This document shows, one piece after another, positions 40,214 to 52,227 of a stretch of DNA of 64,000 nt; the first letter of the stretch is position 1, and the number at the start of each line of letters is the position of its first letter. The translations under genes and the position numbers were made by a program. The notes beneath the pieces were generated by a model. That model was not told where the DNA came from, ran no database searches, and worked only from the letters and a program-made list of their open reading frames with translations. Source of the stretch: Macrosoma leucophasiata (Eukaryota; Arthropoda; Insecta; Lepidoptera; Hedylidae). The stretch spans positions 19,702,501 through 19,766,500 of the forward strand of contig JAWQUS010000010.1 of assembly GCA_036365455.1 (NCBI GenBank). Direction: 5' to 3'.

Positions 40214-41035
40214 GTGAATTTACTTGTCTATATATGTATGAAGGTGTACTATTATTTATTTACCTTATATTCGAATATTACTTACATACCCACTTGTAGT
40301 GTCCTCGCATTCCTATTTTCAAGAACACTTCCTTCGCTGACTCACGCACAACGCCTACAAAAATATTTACATAATACGTGTAGGATCTTATATTTTATGT
40401 TACTTTCATTTTCATACAATCGCATATGGAACGTTACACACAATAATACGAGCATTTCCCCTTTTATATTGTAATTTAAAACAAAATTATCTCATTATAG
40501 CGTAAATTTCCTTCCTTATTAGGGTTCCGGAGGCAAAACTGCTAGGATCCCTTTGTATATTCGCCATGATCATCCGTCCATCTGTCCATCTGACCGTCTA
40601 TGCTCGGAGACTCTTAATACTAGAAAGCTGTAATTTTGTCCGAATATACATATGTAGATACTCTTAATAGATATGTCACGAAAGTCGTGCAATAAAATCT
40701 TAAAAAATATTTTTTAGGATTGCCCTTACACGTAAAGTGGGAATGTATTTTTTTTTCACGAGAATCCTATCGTGTCTGTTATCGTTGGATAGGTCCGCAA
40801 AAAATATTGCTGGATTTAGAAAACCATTTTCCAATTAAAGGATTCGTTTCTGAGCTTTAAAGTGCACATTTTTGATAGATTCAAGTGCCCCCCTTCCTCT
40901 GTCAGCTAAACGGTGGTATTAGGACGTATGAAAAAAATCACGGTGATTTAAAACGAATTTAAAAAAAAATCTATTTCGGCTAAGTATACTCAACAACTTT
41001 AAGAGTAATACAAAGAGTATACAAATACTAATAGT
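40214..41035. other. Mostly unassigned, with an old dispersed repeat
   Basis: At 40520-40640, attagggttccggaggcaaa and ccgtccatctgtccatctga resemble the agggttccgta...ccgtctgtctg repeat common in Lepidoptera; a related stretch is at 49345-49430. No gene is visible. Confidence 0.4.
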
Positions 41036-41039
41036 CGAT

Positions 41040-42550
41040 CAACTTTTATTTATTTATTCTTTATTGCCACAATATAAATATCGGAACAAATGGCGGACTT
41101 AACGCTAAAAGCATTCTCTACCAGTCAACCATTGGTAGTATGGAAAAGAAAATGGTGAGCGGCATTAGTAAAAAAAAAAAAAAACTAAACAAAAATAGAG
41201 ATGCTTATAATGAAACAAAGTCATACTTACATAGATACTCGTATAAGAATATACGTACACACAAAAAATAATACATATACCTACAAAATAATCTACATGA
41301 ATAAATATGTAAGATACAATAAATATATATTTAAATATTGATAATGACTTTGTGAAAAATTTACGTTCGATAATATTCCTGAACCCTTTTTTTGAACGTT
41401 ATTTTTGAAGTGAGTTTACGTATATCCTCTGGAAGAGCATTCCACAAACGGACTACTTGGACAAGAAATGAACTGGACACAAAGCTGGAACTGTGAAGTG
41501 GTATAGAAAGAATATTAGAATCATTAGAGCGCAATTGCAGTGAATGAGAAGACGAAAGATATTGAAATTTGCATTTTAAATAAGAAGGAGATGTAGGATC
41601 GGTAAGAATAGAAAAAAGTTGGTTAAGAAGCCGTGCTTGTCTTCGCTGTCGAACAGGAATCCAATGAAGTTTTGTTCTAAAGGACGAAACATGGTCAAAC
41701 TTGCGGCGACAAAAAATAAAACGGATTGAGTTATTAATTTATCGTTCAAGTTTGTCCAATAAAATCTCATTTAGATCAGGATAACACACATCAGCATAAT
41801 CAATGATGGGAAAAATGAGAGCTTGAACAAGACGAATCTTAGTTTCAACTGGCAAGAATTTCTAAGTCGGTTGAGGGAGTGTAGAGAGCCATACACAGCT
41901 CGGCTCACCTCATTGATATGAACTCTCCAGCTTAGGGTCGCATCAATGTGTAAGCCCAGATCCTTGACGGCTGAAGAAAAAGTTATTATTTGACTCTCAT
42001 ACGTAACCGAAGTAATAGCACTATGATTTAATTTACTTAACTGTCGTGAACTACCAAGTATGATAGCTTGGCACTTATTTGGATTAACTTGGATGCCATA
42101 TTTGTGAGACCAAGAACTAATTTTATCAAGGTTAAAGTTAATCCTGTCTATAGCACTATTGATGTTTCCTACGTCTGATTGGCTATACAATTGCAAGTCA
42201 TCTGCATAAAAATGGTAAGGGCAGTCCAAAACATCCGAAAGAATGTTTATGAAAACCGAGAACAGCAGGGGAGAAAGAATGCCCCCTTGAGGGACACCTG
42301 CACTAAGATGACACCAGTTAGAAATTACTCCATTTCCCCTAACTGCCTGTTGCCTGTTCTTTAGGTACGAAGAAAACCAATCAACCGCTTTGGAGGAAAA
42401 ATTTAAATGTTTTAAGACAGCAAGGAGGATATCATGGTCAACCATGTTAAAAGCGTTAGAAAAATCAATTAGGACCAAAATAATGACCATCCTATCCTCC
42501 ATGCCACTCCTAATATCCTCCGTTACTTTAAGTAAAGCAGTGGCTAATAG
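41040..42550 (-). mobile_element. 5'-truncated CR1/L2-like LINE
   Basis: Begins within the RT (ATALLKVTEDIRSG) and ends with a 3' region (ggcggacttaacgctaaaag reversed) and an (AATAAA)n tail at about 41045. The LINE tails at 10250-10610 and 13664-13975 belong to the same kind. Sequence right of 42550 (gcgcgtgtcccgacacgcac) belongs to another repeat. Confidence 0.85.
41771..42550 (-). pseudogene. CR1/L2-like reverse transcriptase fragment
   Basis: Motifs: VLIDFSNAFNMVDHDILLAV, SAGVPQGGILSPLLFSVFIN, catalytic YADD (42208-42197, HFYADDLQLYS), VNPNKCQAIILGS, LHIDATLSWRVHINEVSRAV. The frame is disrupted near 41860 (NSCQLKLRFVLF) and continues in another frame to about 41576. The N-terminal RT and endonuclease are absent. 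Confidence 0.87.
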
Positions 42551-42609
42551 TGCGCCTGAAAAAACGAAACCCTTTGCGCGTGTCCCGACACGCACTTGAC
42601 CGATTTTTT

Positions 42610-43990
42610 TCTAGTAATGCACATTAATTTGTGCGTGTGTAAGCAAAAGCAATCACTTCGCTTCCGAACGTAATGCATGTATCGAAGCATCAATAAAATC
42701 ACGTGTATGCATAATTAATTAATTTTTATCTTCTTCGTCTATTTATGACTAGCAACTTAATCTTTCGACATTTCACAAAATTATCTCGTCGTATTATAAT
42801 GCTGTGTAAATAAATTAGCAAAATAGATAACATAAATCTTGTTTATATTTTCTAAATAGAAAAAAAATCTGTTGGCTGTTGATCATTATTATCGCCGTTG
42901 ATCTGAGGTTTCCAGTGGGTACCTATGGAACAAACAGTTCTATGTCATTCAGCCTGGGTTGCACCACAATATTTGTTCCTTCTCTAATATATAATATAGA
43001 AATCTGTTAAAGTTAGGGAAGGATGTGAAATGTTACAATAACTTTAAGAAATACCGTGGTGCACTCAGGCTTAGAGTCCTAACTATAAAGTGGAATGGCA
43101 TAAAAGGTGTATGATTTTGCCGACGATATTAAGGAAAAAAAATACACTAAAAGAAACAAGGAGATTTCTAGATTTTCATTTTTAATTTTTTTTTTTCAGA
43201 ATAGTTGAAATAGGGGTGTGGAAATATTTTTTGTGCCAACTGTGATACCATTATGGAAAAAAACGGCACAAAGAAAATGATTTGGAAGAAATGTCCATCA
43301 CAGCAAAACATTTTCATTATTAAAGTAAAAATTCGCGATCTGTACTTTTGGCGTAATTAAGCTGGTCTTAATATAGGGTACACGATCTTAAGAGACTAGT
43401 TCGTCGACTTGTTTTTTAGGTATATCTAAGAACATTTGCCTATTAGTTGCAAGATACAATAACGTAGGTAGGTCCCAAAATAAAAAGCCTTTTCTTTTTC
43501 TAGTGAAAGCCGATACTTATGCTTTCGCAACGCTCGTAACTTTAAAGAAGTTACAGCGATTTTGTCCGAGACAGTTCCACGCATAGCCCAGCTTGGAAGT
43601 ATTATAACACGCAAACTCGCAATATAGGACATAATCCCACTCGTTAAGGCACAAATTTGCTTTTGTCGAGGAAAATATATCATATACTTTCATGCTACTA
43701 TCACAATAACGAAAGCATTACGCGACATGACGGGTTAAATAGGTGAAATTCCCGACATTGTACATCAATCAACATCGTCTCTCACTGCGGTTATTTTAAG
43801 GTTTAATATCTATTGACTATCTGAGAAGGAAATCAGAGATATGTTGATGAAACAGCTACTTGGTCACGTCTTAAAAATTAGAGATCAAAAGCTCATTGTA
43901 ACAAGGCAGAATTGGTGACGAAGTAAAACTAGATTTAAATAAAATCACAACGTTCATTGGTGGTCGATTCGTCGACAGGCATCACCGCAT
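42610..43990. other. Unassigned spacer
   Basis: No exon or repeat family is recognised. A minus-strand open frame of 85 codons (43683-43426) has no splice context or known motif and is treated as chance. Confidence 0.35.
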
Positions 43991-43994
43991 TACT

Positions 43995-44476
43995 TACAGC
44001 CATATTCTAAGACGTTACTTGAAACATTGCTTGACTTACACTCAGCTTAAGATACTTTATGAGGACGCCTCGAAATCCATATTCTTAGTTGTATTTTGAC
44101 AGTAACTCATGTGTACGGAATCCTTACTACTACGGATTATCATATAGATAATACACAAAGTCTTAAAAATAATTTTCTATAGAGAAATATGGTATTTAAT
44201 CATATTTCCAGACAGTTCCGATACGAAAAACTTATTGAGTGCAAGAATATGGCGTAAATGTAAAATACTCCTCGAAACTTCAAGGTAGGTCGTGAGGTAC
44301 CTTGGAGTTTGACAATTGCTTTCTTACCTCAATCGGAGGCAGAAGATTACCAATTCCATTGAGTGAGGTTGAGTTAAGGTCGAGATTACGATTTAGAATA
44401 TGGGTGTAAAAGAATACCAATTCAATTGAGTAAGGTTGAGTTAAAAGCGAGATTACGACTTAGAATATGGGTGTTA
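43995..44476. mobile_element. Inverted-repeat element with an internal direct duplication
   Basis: The left end acagccatattctaagacgt pairs imperfectly with the right end attacgacttagaatatggg(tgt). Near the right end a block of about 65 bp (accaattc.attgagt.aggt ... ttagaatatgggtgt) is present twice in tandem, at about 44349-44411 and 44418-44475, so the right terminus is duplicated. Confidence 0.6.
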
Positions 44477-44481
44477 ATCTA

Positions 44482-44680
44482 TCTGCCGCCAAATGGTAGG
44501 TAGTGTTCAGCCATGCTCAGCACTATCGTATTCCGGTTAGATGGAAATATATGGGCCAGTAATAACTATCACAGAGACATAACAACGCATCTGCATTTTA
44601 AACTGTTTTTGTGTAGATGTCTACAGGCTGCAGTTATCACTTAACATCTATGTGAACTACATGCTTGATTTCAACGGTTT
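44482..44680 (+). mobile_element. SINE-like family A, diverged copy
   Basis: Contains ccgccaaatggtaggtagtg, cactatcgtattccggttag, aacgcatctgcattttaaac and ggctgcagttatcacttaac. It has small indels throughout. Confidence 0.65.
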
Positions 44681-44689
44681 CATAAGAGT

Positions 44690-45670
44690 CGTTTTATAAG
44701 ACCAAAATCATAGACCACATTATAAATGAAGCAGCATCAGTCCAAAAAAATAAGAGATCTGCATCAGAATTCGAATGTAGAAATTTAACCGACTTAACGC
44801 GTTGTATAATGTATAGAACGTTTTAATTATGTAAATTTAAATTAAATATAAAGAATTCAGGACGATAAAAGTGAAAATACATTGAATATTAGTATACGCT
44901 GCTTCTAAATAGTTTTCTAGCTATATCTACGCATGGAACAAAATATTATGGTCCATGATCTACGTCAGAAGTAGAATAAACTGGTCTTATTGAAACGTGT
45001 TTCAATATCAATTTGTATTAGTCATTGAAATTAATATTGATGAAAAATTCAATTTCTTGTAATTGCAGAGTCAAGGTAAATTGCACTAAATGTACTATAA
45101 TAACAAATAACAACACTCAACATTCGTTTTTTTTAGAGGTCGTAATAAAATCATAGACTATCACGATTTTTAACCATATTGTAATTGGTATCAAAACGAA
45201 TAAATTATCAAGTTAGATATCAGAACATAATCAATTATGTATGTTTTTTAAATGTTTTGAAATATTTATGCGTCGTTCGATATAATGATACTAATTATCA
45301 AAGATTCTTATAATATCTTTGCTAATTATTATTAGTCATAGCACTGCAATAACAGGAATCGTCGGCAGAAAAGATATATTCAATTATTTTTGTTGCATAA
45401 TGCCAGTTACATATCATACGTTTTAACTGCGCAAGTAAAACGTACCGTACCGTACGTTTTTTTCTGAGCCCATACAACAGACGTCATTATTGGCTTGTGC
45501 AAGTCTACATTTGCGCAAATATAACGTAATGTGTGTGGCCGGCCTATAAATAACTAGTTTAAGTATATTTTAACCTGCTGCAAAAAAAGTGGACACATTA
45601 AATCATTATCACATCTCGTTTAAAACCATTTTCTATTTTAATAAGCCGTACAGTGAATTTAATGAACTCT
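44690..45670. other. Unassigned AT-rich spacer
   Basis: Nothing gene-like is seen. A near-palindromic acgtaccgtaccgtacgt lies at about 45441-45458. Confidence 0.4.
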
Positions 45671-45675
45671 CACAC

Positions 45676-45970
45676 ATCACAAACAAATACCTTTTTTTTT
45701 CTCTTTTTTTTTTATTATCCAGTTGAAAATGCGTGGGACTCTGGACAAAGTGAAGACGTCTACCCACTAAAAACCCCTGAGTGTTCCGACTCGTCCGCAC
45801 TAGGTGGCGGGGTCGCGGGAACGCTTTAGCACACATCCGCAACCCCGCCGGCGGCCGCCCGCAACCAGGCCCAACACCAAGAAAACGGGGTCATGTTATG
45901 ACCCCCTGCCGCGCTAGTGGCGTGCGGAACACGTGCACGCCAACCAGCTCGGGATCACAAACAAATACCT
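45676..45970 (-). mobile_element. GC-rich retroposon with 17-bp target duplication
   Basis: The sequence atcacaaacaaatacct is present at 45676-45692 and 45954-45970. Between them is a 261-bp insert, minus orientation, ending in an A-rich tail (T-runs at 45693-45714). The 5' part is CpG-rich (gcggcggccgcc-like near 45848). The plus- and minus-strand ORFs here are part of the insert. It may be a 5' fragment of a LINE or a SINE; I could not classify it. Confidence 0.85.
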
Positions 45971-46544
45971 AGCTCTACCTAGTGTAAATAAAAAAAAACA
46001 AATTAAAAAAAAAATTAATCTACAGATATACACATTTTATCAAGCATTTTTTTTCTCTTTCAGATAATCATAGATGTCGCAATAGATGCAAGGTATAATT
46101 TCCATGGAACCGGGGATTTAAAATTATCACACATAGGTATATAGTCATTATGCATATTTTTTAGAATAAAGTCTTTTTTTAAATGTGTGTCAGTATATTA
46201 GACAAAAAGGATTTAAAAATATTAACAGATTCAGTACTTATTAAAAATAGCAAAGTCAATTTTTAACCGAGTTCAAAAAACGAGAAGGTTCTCAATTCGG
46301 GTGGATTTTTTTTTATGTATGTACGCGAATTTCACTGAGATTTCAAGACCGATTTACTTATATTATTAACCTTATATTATATTGTATTAGCATTATACTC
46401 GATAAAATTTCTTGTTTCCTAATAAAATATCGAAGAAGAAATTGATGTGGATTAAATCATTTTTCTCCTTTTTTGCACCCGATATAGCATGCATTGTTTT
46501 CAGAGATTGTTAGAGTGTAATATAAATATAAGTACAACATAACA

Positions 46545-46715
46545 CAGTTTTTTTTTTCATTTCATGAAGTGGCATACAGGTATCAGTTTACATTGGTAAG
46601 TAATAGCCTATCAGTCTACACGAAACCATAGCTTTCAATCTAAATGCGTTACCACTCCTAAGGCCTAAGATATTACGCATCTGTGCTGGAAATCACAGGG
46701 CCGTACAGATCTGTG
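46545..46715 (-). mobile_element. SINE-like family A, diverged minus copy
   Basis: A T-run followed by catttcatgaagtggcatac, aatgcgttaccactcctaag and aatcacagggccgtaca, in reverse family order with many changes. Confidence 0.55.
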
Positions 46716-47302
46716 TCACTAACTTCTACATGCGTATCATCTGAAAATTGAAGCAGGTTCCATTTCTTTTCAATTACTCATATCATTAACATACCTAGAG
46801 CCGTTCCTGCTACTTTTATAATATTGTATAAGGTATAGTAATAATGAAAAAATAAAAAAAAGATCCTGTTGCACTCACGTCCAACACGTAAGTAGAAGAT
46901 CTTTCGAGAATGCACAAAAATCATATGTGTTTATTGACCTTTAACTTGACCGAAGCGTCAACGTGCTACTCAAATTATCTAAACATAATGATTAAAATTT
47001 GGAATACATAGCAACAATATTTACAGAGATGCATGCCAAGGAGCTGGTCAGCATAAGACTCACATTTGTAAGGCTGATATAGAAAATCCTACTGAAATTC
47101 AACATACAATATTTATCTAATTGGCAATGCAGCAATAAACTAAAAAGTATTAAATAAATATAACTACGTTATGAAAAACCGACTAAGACCGATATAGATT
47201 TTATTGTAATTATATAATACCTATTATTTATATCTGCTATTTACTAATAGGTTTGAAGTCGGTGCCAAGCCAAAATCACTAAAGTAGGTATATCATTGTA
47301 CT

Positions 47303-47396
47303 AAAACGTAACTTCACACCTGTAATCCCCGAAGGGGTAGGCAGAGGTAAATGCATGAATGCAAGCATACCCACGATTCGCCGGTTACGTTTTGTT
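47303..47396 (-). mobile_element. SINE family B, short 3' fragment
   Basis: acgtaacttcacacctgtaa, tccccgaaggggtaggcaga and cacgattcgccggttacgtt match the tail part of the copy at 228-541. Just to the right a perfect inverted repeat (ttgctcgtattcatattt / aaatatgaatacgagcaa) lies at about 47410-47450. Confidence 0.7.
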
Positions 47397-47794
47397 CAGT
47401 ATATTAATTTGCTCGTATTCATATTTAAGTGATTAAATATGAATACGAGCAAATTAGTATTAGTAAATAGCACATATAAATAAAAGGTAGTATATAATTA
47501 CAATTCAATCTTTATTATTTTTTACTTTTCAATTTTGAAGTCGGTTTTTCTTAACGTAGTTATATTTATATTAATCCATTATTTAGTCATAGTCATGCCA
47601 ATATTTCGCCGCTCGCTAATAACCTTGCAAACAACATCACAATAGTAAATAATATTTTTAAACATATTTGTTTAAGCGTAAATGCGCAATATATCTGGAA
47701 GCCTCCCATAGCGTATGCAAACAATAATTAAAACAATATAATGTTAATGTAGGTCAAGAGTACTCGGACGTTTGAGTAATGTTTATTGCAGAGC

Positions 47795-47806
47795 TGCGCA
47801 TGCGCA
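47795..47806. promoter_or_regulatory. Palindromic NRF1/Ewg-type site
   Basis: tgcgcatgcgca matches the palindromic NRF1 consensus and overlaps a second half-unit (gcatgcgg). In animals such sites mark promoters of housekeeping genes. No adjacent first exon is identified, so its role is inference. Confidence 0.3.
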
Positions 47807-47974
47807 TGCGGTGTTCTACGTTTTGCAATTTTTTATCTCGTTAATCGTTATTATGCCGTTGGTACTTTACTTCTAATGTTGATTTAACAAATTTAATGTA
47901 AGTTTAGAGGGCTGTAATATAGAGACGTGAAGAGTGGTTTGAATCTCCGTAGCAGTTAAAAGGGAAATTTAAAC

Positions 47975-48115
47975 ATATTTTTTATGTAACAAATGTGGCA
48001 TCGTGGCAAACTAGCATACGGTTAACATGGATGCTACGTGATGATTGCAGCCTATTTAGACATATACACAAAAATGAGAGATCAAAACACAGATGCGTTT
48101 CCGGCAGGCAGCATA
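47975..48115 (-). mobile_element. SINE-like family A, degraded minus copy
   Basis: ttttatgtaacaaatgtggc, tgatgattgcagcctattta and aaacacagatgcgtttccgg keep the family order. Confidence 0.5.
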
Positions 48116-48119
48116 AAGA

Positions 48120-49610
48120 TTACTTACCTATTGCGATTCTTACATTTCAGGTGATTTCCAGTGCTAGCAAGTTGACCACTTATGACATGGAACAGAACGT
48201 AATTGGCGAATCGTATCTATATATGCGTTCTGCATTTTCATTACATATGAAATATGCAGATTGAAGTCCCATCTCAAGCGTTTACTATATTCATCGCTCT
48301 CTTCATAGATGCACTCCGATTTTGAAGATTTTTAACCTGGAGTTAATACATTAGCCTAGCCGCGCTAACCACAAAGCTAGGTTCTTGCCGAAATTAAATA
48401 AAGTAATAAAAGGGGACGAACATATAGATGACGTTTGGAACTTTGGTAGGCTAGTGATTACAGCGGCTAAACTAGTATTTCATAGTTGAGAATGTTCAAA
48501 ACGCCGATTCTAAAGATTTTATTGATCTTTACATCATTGCATCTATGAAGAAAGCGATGAATATGAAAGAGCGATGAAGCGATCAGCGGAGAGAAATGCG
48601 TGAGATGTGACTTTGAACTCCACAACTATGAAGTTAAAGATTAAGTTAGAGGATAATCTTAAGTAGATGGTTGGTTACAGGGGACGGGGGAAAACAAAAG
48701 TGATCAAGCCTTATAGCTGAACACTGTCCGAGGGTAAGTGCCGACGAGTCTTGCATGTACGAAGGAAGTTCCAATCTACCCTACCAGGAATACGAGGAAC
48801 TATTGACCTACCCCCTTAAAATTACTTAAAGTGCGGGTTCTCTGCCTAACCCGTGAGGCTACTAGGCGTGAAGACATTCTTTGACACTTTGGGATACCTT
48901 CAGGATATCGAAGAGTATTGATTTAATTATTAGAATTCATGACGTCACATTTTACAAATGCGAAAATGACGATGCCATGATGACACAATTACCTTGACCG
49001 CGTGTAACCCCGTGGGAAATGCATTCTACCTGACGATAAGAATCTTTCTCACTACTGTGCTGTTAGTAACACCCAGACAGATCGGGTGTCTACGATGTAG
49101 GAAGTTTATCAGGTTTCCAACTTGTTTTTGTATTGACGTGGGTGATGATTAAATTACGTTTTGGCACGTGTTACATTTAAAACTTTTTTGATGAATTGCT
49201 CATGTATACCCGCATCTTGGGGCAAAGGAAAGGTAGATAGGTAGTTAAAATTGGAAACAGTTTTACGGTAGGTATTTTAAGTAAAATTAATACGTTAATT
49301 TGCTGCTCTTGAGTAAATTTCCAAATTCCCAAGCCTAGTTGTTTAGGGTTCCGTAGGGAGCCTACAAGGAAATCTGAATGCTTATAGTTTCGCCAAGTCA
49401 ATCCGTCCACCCGTCTATCCGCAGCTTAGCTCGCACACCGGGTACTTACTCAAGCTGTAATTCATACAATTTAGTAATTTGAAAAAAATCGCAAAGAGAA
49501 TAAAAGTAGGTAACTATCTCATCAAGTCCGTCAGACTCAAGTATACGCCGTCTACCAGCTTATAATCGATGAACTTATAAAATGTACTGAGAAACTATAA
49601 ATATAAAAAT
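48120..49610. other. Unassigned spacer with minor repeat remnants
   Basis: At 49345-49430, tagggttccgtagggagcct and tccgtccacccgtctatccg recall the agggttccgta repeat. A near-palindromic stretch around 48300-48560 (ctcttcatagatgcactccg against gcatctatgaagaaagcgat) suggests an old inverted-repeat element. No exon is recognised. Confidence 0.35.
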
Positions 49611-49617
49611 TGAGATA

Positions 49618-49926
49618 TCTGAATACATAGAGCAACACCGGAGGGGAGTAGCCATATGCAGGCTTTCCCCTCTGTCAAAGTACAAGGCCAAATGGGCCTA
49701 TACCTGTCGCCTAGATGTTTAAATGTGTGCGTGGAATTGTTTCTGTATTTTGTTAAAGTCAAGGTGTGAGTTTCGTAGTAATATATGATATTTGTAGTGT
49801 GCGTGTGTGTCGCACGCATTTCCCCCCGCAAAAAATGACAGACTATTTTGCATCGGTAATAAACACTAAGGCTACTACCCTCCAGTCCGCCGCGGCCGGT
49901 GGCCCGTGTTGCTCTATGTCTGAATA
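49618..49926. mobile_element. hAT-like MITE family C with 8-bp target duplication
   Basis: tctgaata flanks the element at 49618-49625 and 49919-49926. The ends are inverted: catagagcaacaccgg at the left and ccggtggcccgtgttgctct then atg at the right, with about 20 bp missing from the left arm. An 8-bp duplication is typical of hAT transposons. It encodes no transposase. Confidence 0.85.
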
Positions 49927-49929
49927 TGA

Positions 49930-50620
49930 ATAACCGAGCTAACATAGGTAACGCACTTCTGCATAAAATTGTCTTAGTTTCAAATTAAAAAATGGAAATG
50001 TGATACAACGAGTGGAACCTAATGGCGAACAAAAAAATTAAGTTAGGTAGGTAGGTAACAATTCACAAATTAATTCGAAATTAAAACATATATCTATCTA
50101 GTGTTTGCAGATTATTCACAAACATTTCCACCCACTGTCATATTCAAAACTGGAACACAACCGCCTAACCGACATAACATATTCAAAGACTCAATTCTAG
50201 AGATATTATATGAGTGTGGGAAACACCGAAATGAGCTGTACCTATTTTGAAAGGTATTTCATTCTTATATTTATCACTGTACTGTACTTAAAGTAGGTAA
50301 TTCTTAAGTTGAACTACATTCTGAGAGGCAAAGAAATTTAAGTTTTTAGTTCATGTCGTCAGTTATATATTATAAACGCTTCCGGAATCGCGGTATATTT
50401 AGACTGCATAATTTTCACGAATATTTTCACCACTATGTTTTAAATATCTAACACAGTAACTATTTACATAGTAGGTATGTAAATTCATTATGCAGTTAAA
50501 CGGACATATTTTTAATTATTTTCAGACTCTCTGTCTAGTACTTTTCCAAACATACCTACGTTTTGCAATTGTTTTTTTTTGTATTTATCGCAATAACACA
50601 TTCAGCTAAAATTTAAATTT
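49930..50620. other. Unassigned AT-rich spacer
   Basis: No recognised exon, RNA or repeat. Confidence 0.4.
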
Positions 50621-50624
50621 AAAA

Positions 50625-50750
50625 AAGAAAAATGGAAAAAAAAATATCTTAGGCTCCCGCTTAAGATCATTTTTTAAACCGGCAAGTACGCAACCACTGG
50701 AATCACATGTCCAGTCGCTCTACCAACTGAGCTCACACCTGGCCGCATAA
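50625..50750 (-). mobile_element. tRNA-like retroposon, degraded copy
   Basis: aaaaaagaaaaatggaaaaa (tail), then a minus-strand tRNA-like stretch with ctcagttggtagagcgactg. It joins the MITE at 50751 directly. Confidence 0.5.
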
Positions 50751-51003
50751 CTACAATATCCAGCAAGAAATATCACCTGCTGTAAGCCTACGAAAGAGAC
50801 AATCGACTAGTTTCGACTTCGTATAACATTATGTCTGCTGCACACTGCTAAGCACTAATAGTCCGGTATTGGTCAGAACTTGATCAAAATAGTTGACAAA
50901 CGTCACATAGGTAAGGTGCGAAAGAGATAACGGTCTACAGACCGAAATAGGCCGAAGTCTCCTTCCTATTGTCGATGTTCAATATTTCTTGTACCTACTG
51001 TAG
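50751..51003. mobile_element. MITE family G, copy 2
   Basis: Left end ctacaatatccagcaagaaa, right end caatatttcttgtacctact followed by gtag; the body shares gaaagagacaatcg and cgaaagagataacgg with the copies at 5534 and 55140. Confidence 0.75.
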
Positions 51004-51083
51004 CATTTTTGGCTGTAGATATCGATAACGCCACCCTTAGGCGATGCATTAAAATGTAAAGAAAATTCAACAGTCAGGTGTGA

Positions 51084-51157
51084 ACTTCGGTAGCTCAGTT
51101 GGTAGAGCGACTGGATTAATGATCCCAGTGCTCGCGGGTTCAAGTCTTGCCTGAAGT
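51084..51157 (+). mobile_element. tRNA-like sequence (retroposon core)
   Basis: A 74-nt tRNA-like unit: acceptor stem acttcgg/ctgaagt, A box tagctcagttggtagagcg, B-box-like gggttcaagtc. The anticodon arm (ctggattaatgatcccag) does not fold into a clean 5-bp stem with a 7-nt loop, and upstream text resembles the retroposon at 2632. I treat it as a tRNA-derived repeat rather than a tRNA gene. Confidence 0.55.
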
Positions 51158-51164
51158 CACTAGT

Positions 51165-51410
51165 GGTAGAGCTCCAGTGACGGAGCTCGCGGGCGTAGGC
51201 ACCACCGCATTACCTAATATACTTGTCGCTAAATTGTAGTGTTCAGCACTATCGTGTTCCGGTCAGGTGGTCATGCTCGGCCCTGTAATTTCCGGCACAG
51301 AGGCATAACACCTAATGCCTATCTATGTGGGCATCTATAGGCTGCAGTCATCACTTAACATCAATGTGAACTGCATGCTTGTTTGTCACTTTCATTACTT
51401 AAATAAAGTC
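51165..51410 (+). mobile_element. SINE-like family A, copy
   Basis: Starts tggtagagctccagtgacgg eight bases after the tRNA-like unit and ends gtttgtcactttcattactt. About 40 bp are missing after cataacacctaatgc. Confidence 0.75.
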
Positions 51411-51419
51411 ATTTTTTTC

Positions 51420-52050
51420 TTTAAGAAATACGGTATATATTTAATTAACAGAGCAAATGGGTAAAGCAAAATTTACGTAAACATTATAACAGAAACTTAT
51501 AAAATATTATATTATCTAGTTATGGTAAGACAATGTTAATTGCAATTTAATTCGCTACGGCTCACGGCGGAATCCCAGTTAGTATATTCCGTAGGTTCAG
51601 GTGTATTCGACCAATATTTATTGGTCCCACATCCGGTACGACAGTTTAAAACTGAATGGATAAGGTAATTTGTTGCGGTGGATAAAAAAGTGACACTGTT
51701 TGCCGACCTCGTGAGAGAGTTGCGTAAATGTTAGAGATAGCGTGATAATTATGTGCATTGACGCGCAGTTTAGCGCTTGTTGATTAGTTTTCATGAATTA
51801 TTTATTAATGTGCCACTTTTGATTTGTCCCCAATACAGCAGATACTTTTTGCGGAATATTTTGATCTCGTATTCAAAACGGTATGTAGATGTCGTAGGCA
51901 ATTATATAGGTATTCAAAATATTTTAATATTAAAGCTAATTTCACAATTTCACTTTATTACACTTACCAAAAAGTGAAATCATCCGAAGTGACACTTTTG
52001 AATACTAAACTTTCTTGAAAGTGCCTTTCATAAGTGAAAATACACATATA
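51420..52050. other. Unassigned AT-rich spacer
   Basis: No exon or known repeat. Two overlapping 64-66 codon frames near 51777-52018 lack support. Confidence 0.35.
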
Positions 52051-52055
52051 TACTA

Positions 52056-52208
52056 ATATTATAAAGCTGAAGTTTGTTTGTTTGTTTGAACGCGCTAATC
52101 TCAAGAACTACGAATCCTAAATCCGAAGGCTATATAACATCACGCTAAGATGCATAGGAGAGGGTAGGTAACATTGCAACCGAGAGAAGCCGGGGCGGGC
52201 CGCTAGTT
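52056..52208 (+). mobile_element. Helitron-like repeat, copy 3
   Basis: actaatattataaagctgaa, (gttt)n and gaacgcgctaatctcaagaa lead to gccggggcgggccgctag. The CTAG end and the shared 3' motif link it to 22003-22243 and 61160-61320. Confidence 0.5.
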
Positions 52209-52227
52209 ACTTTATAAACCAATAGTT

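Noticed and set aside
45633..45972. Basic, Arg/Pro-rich small ORFs on both strands
   Set aside because: Both fall inside the retroposon bounded by the 17-bp target duplication.
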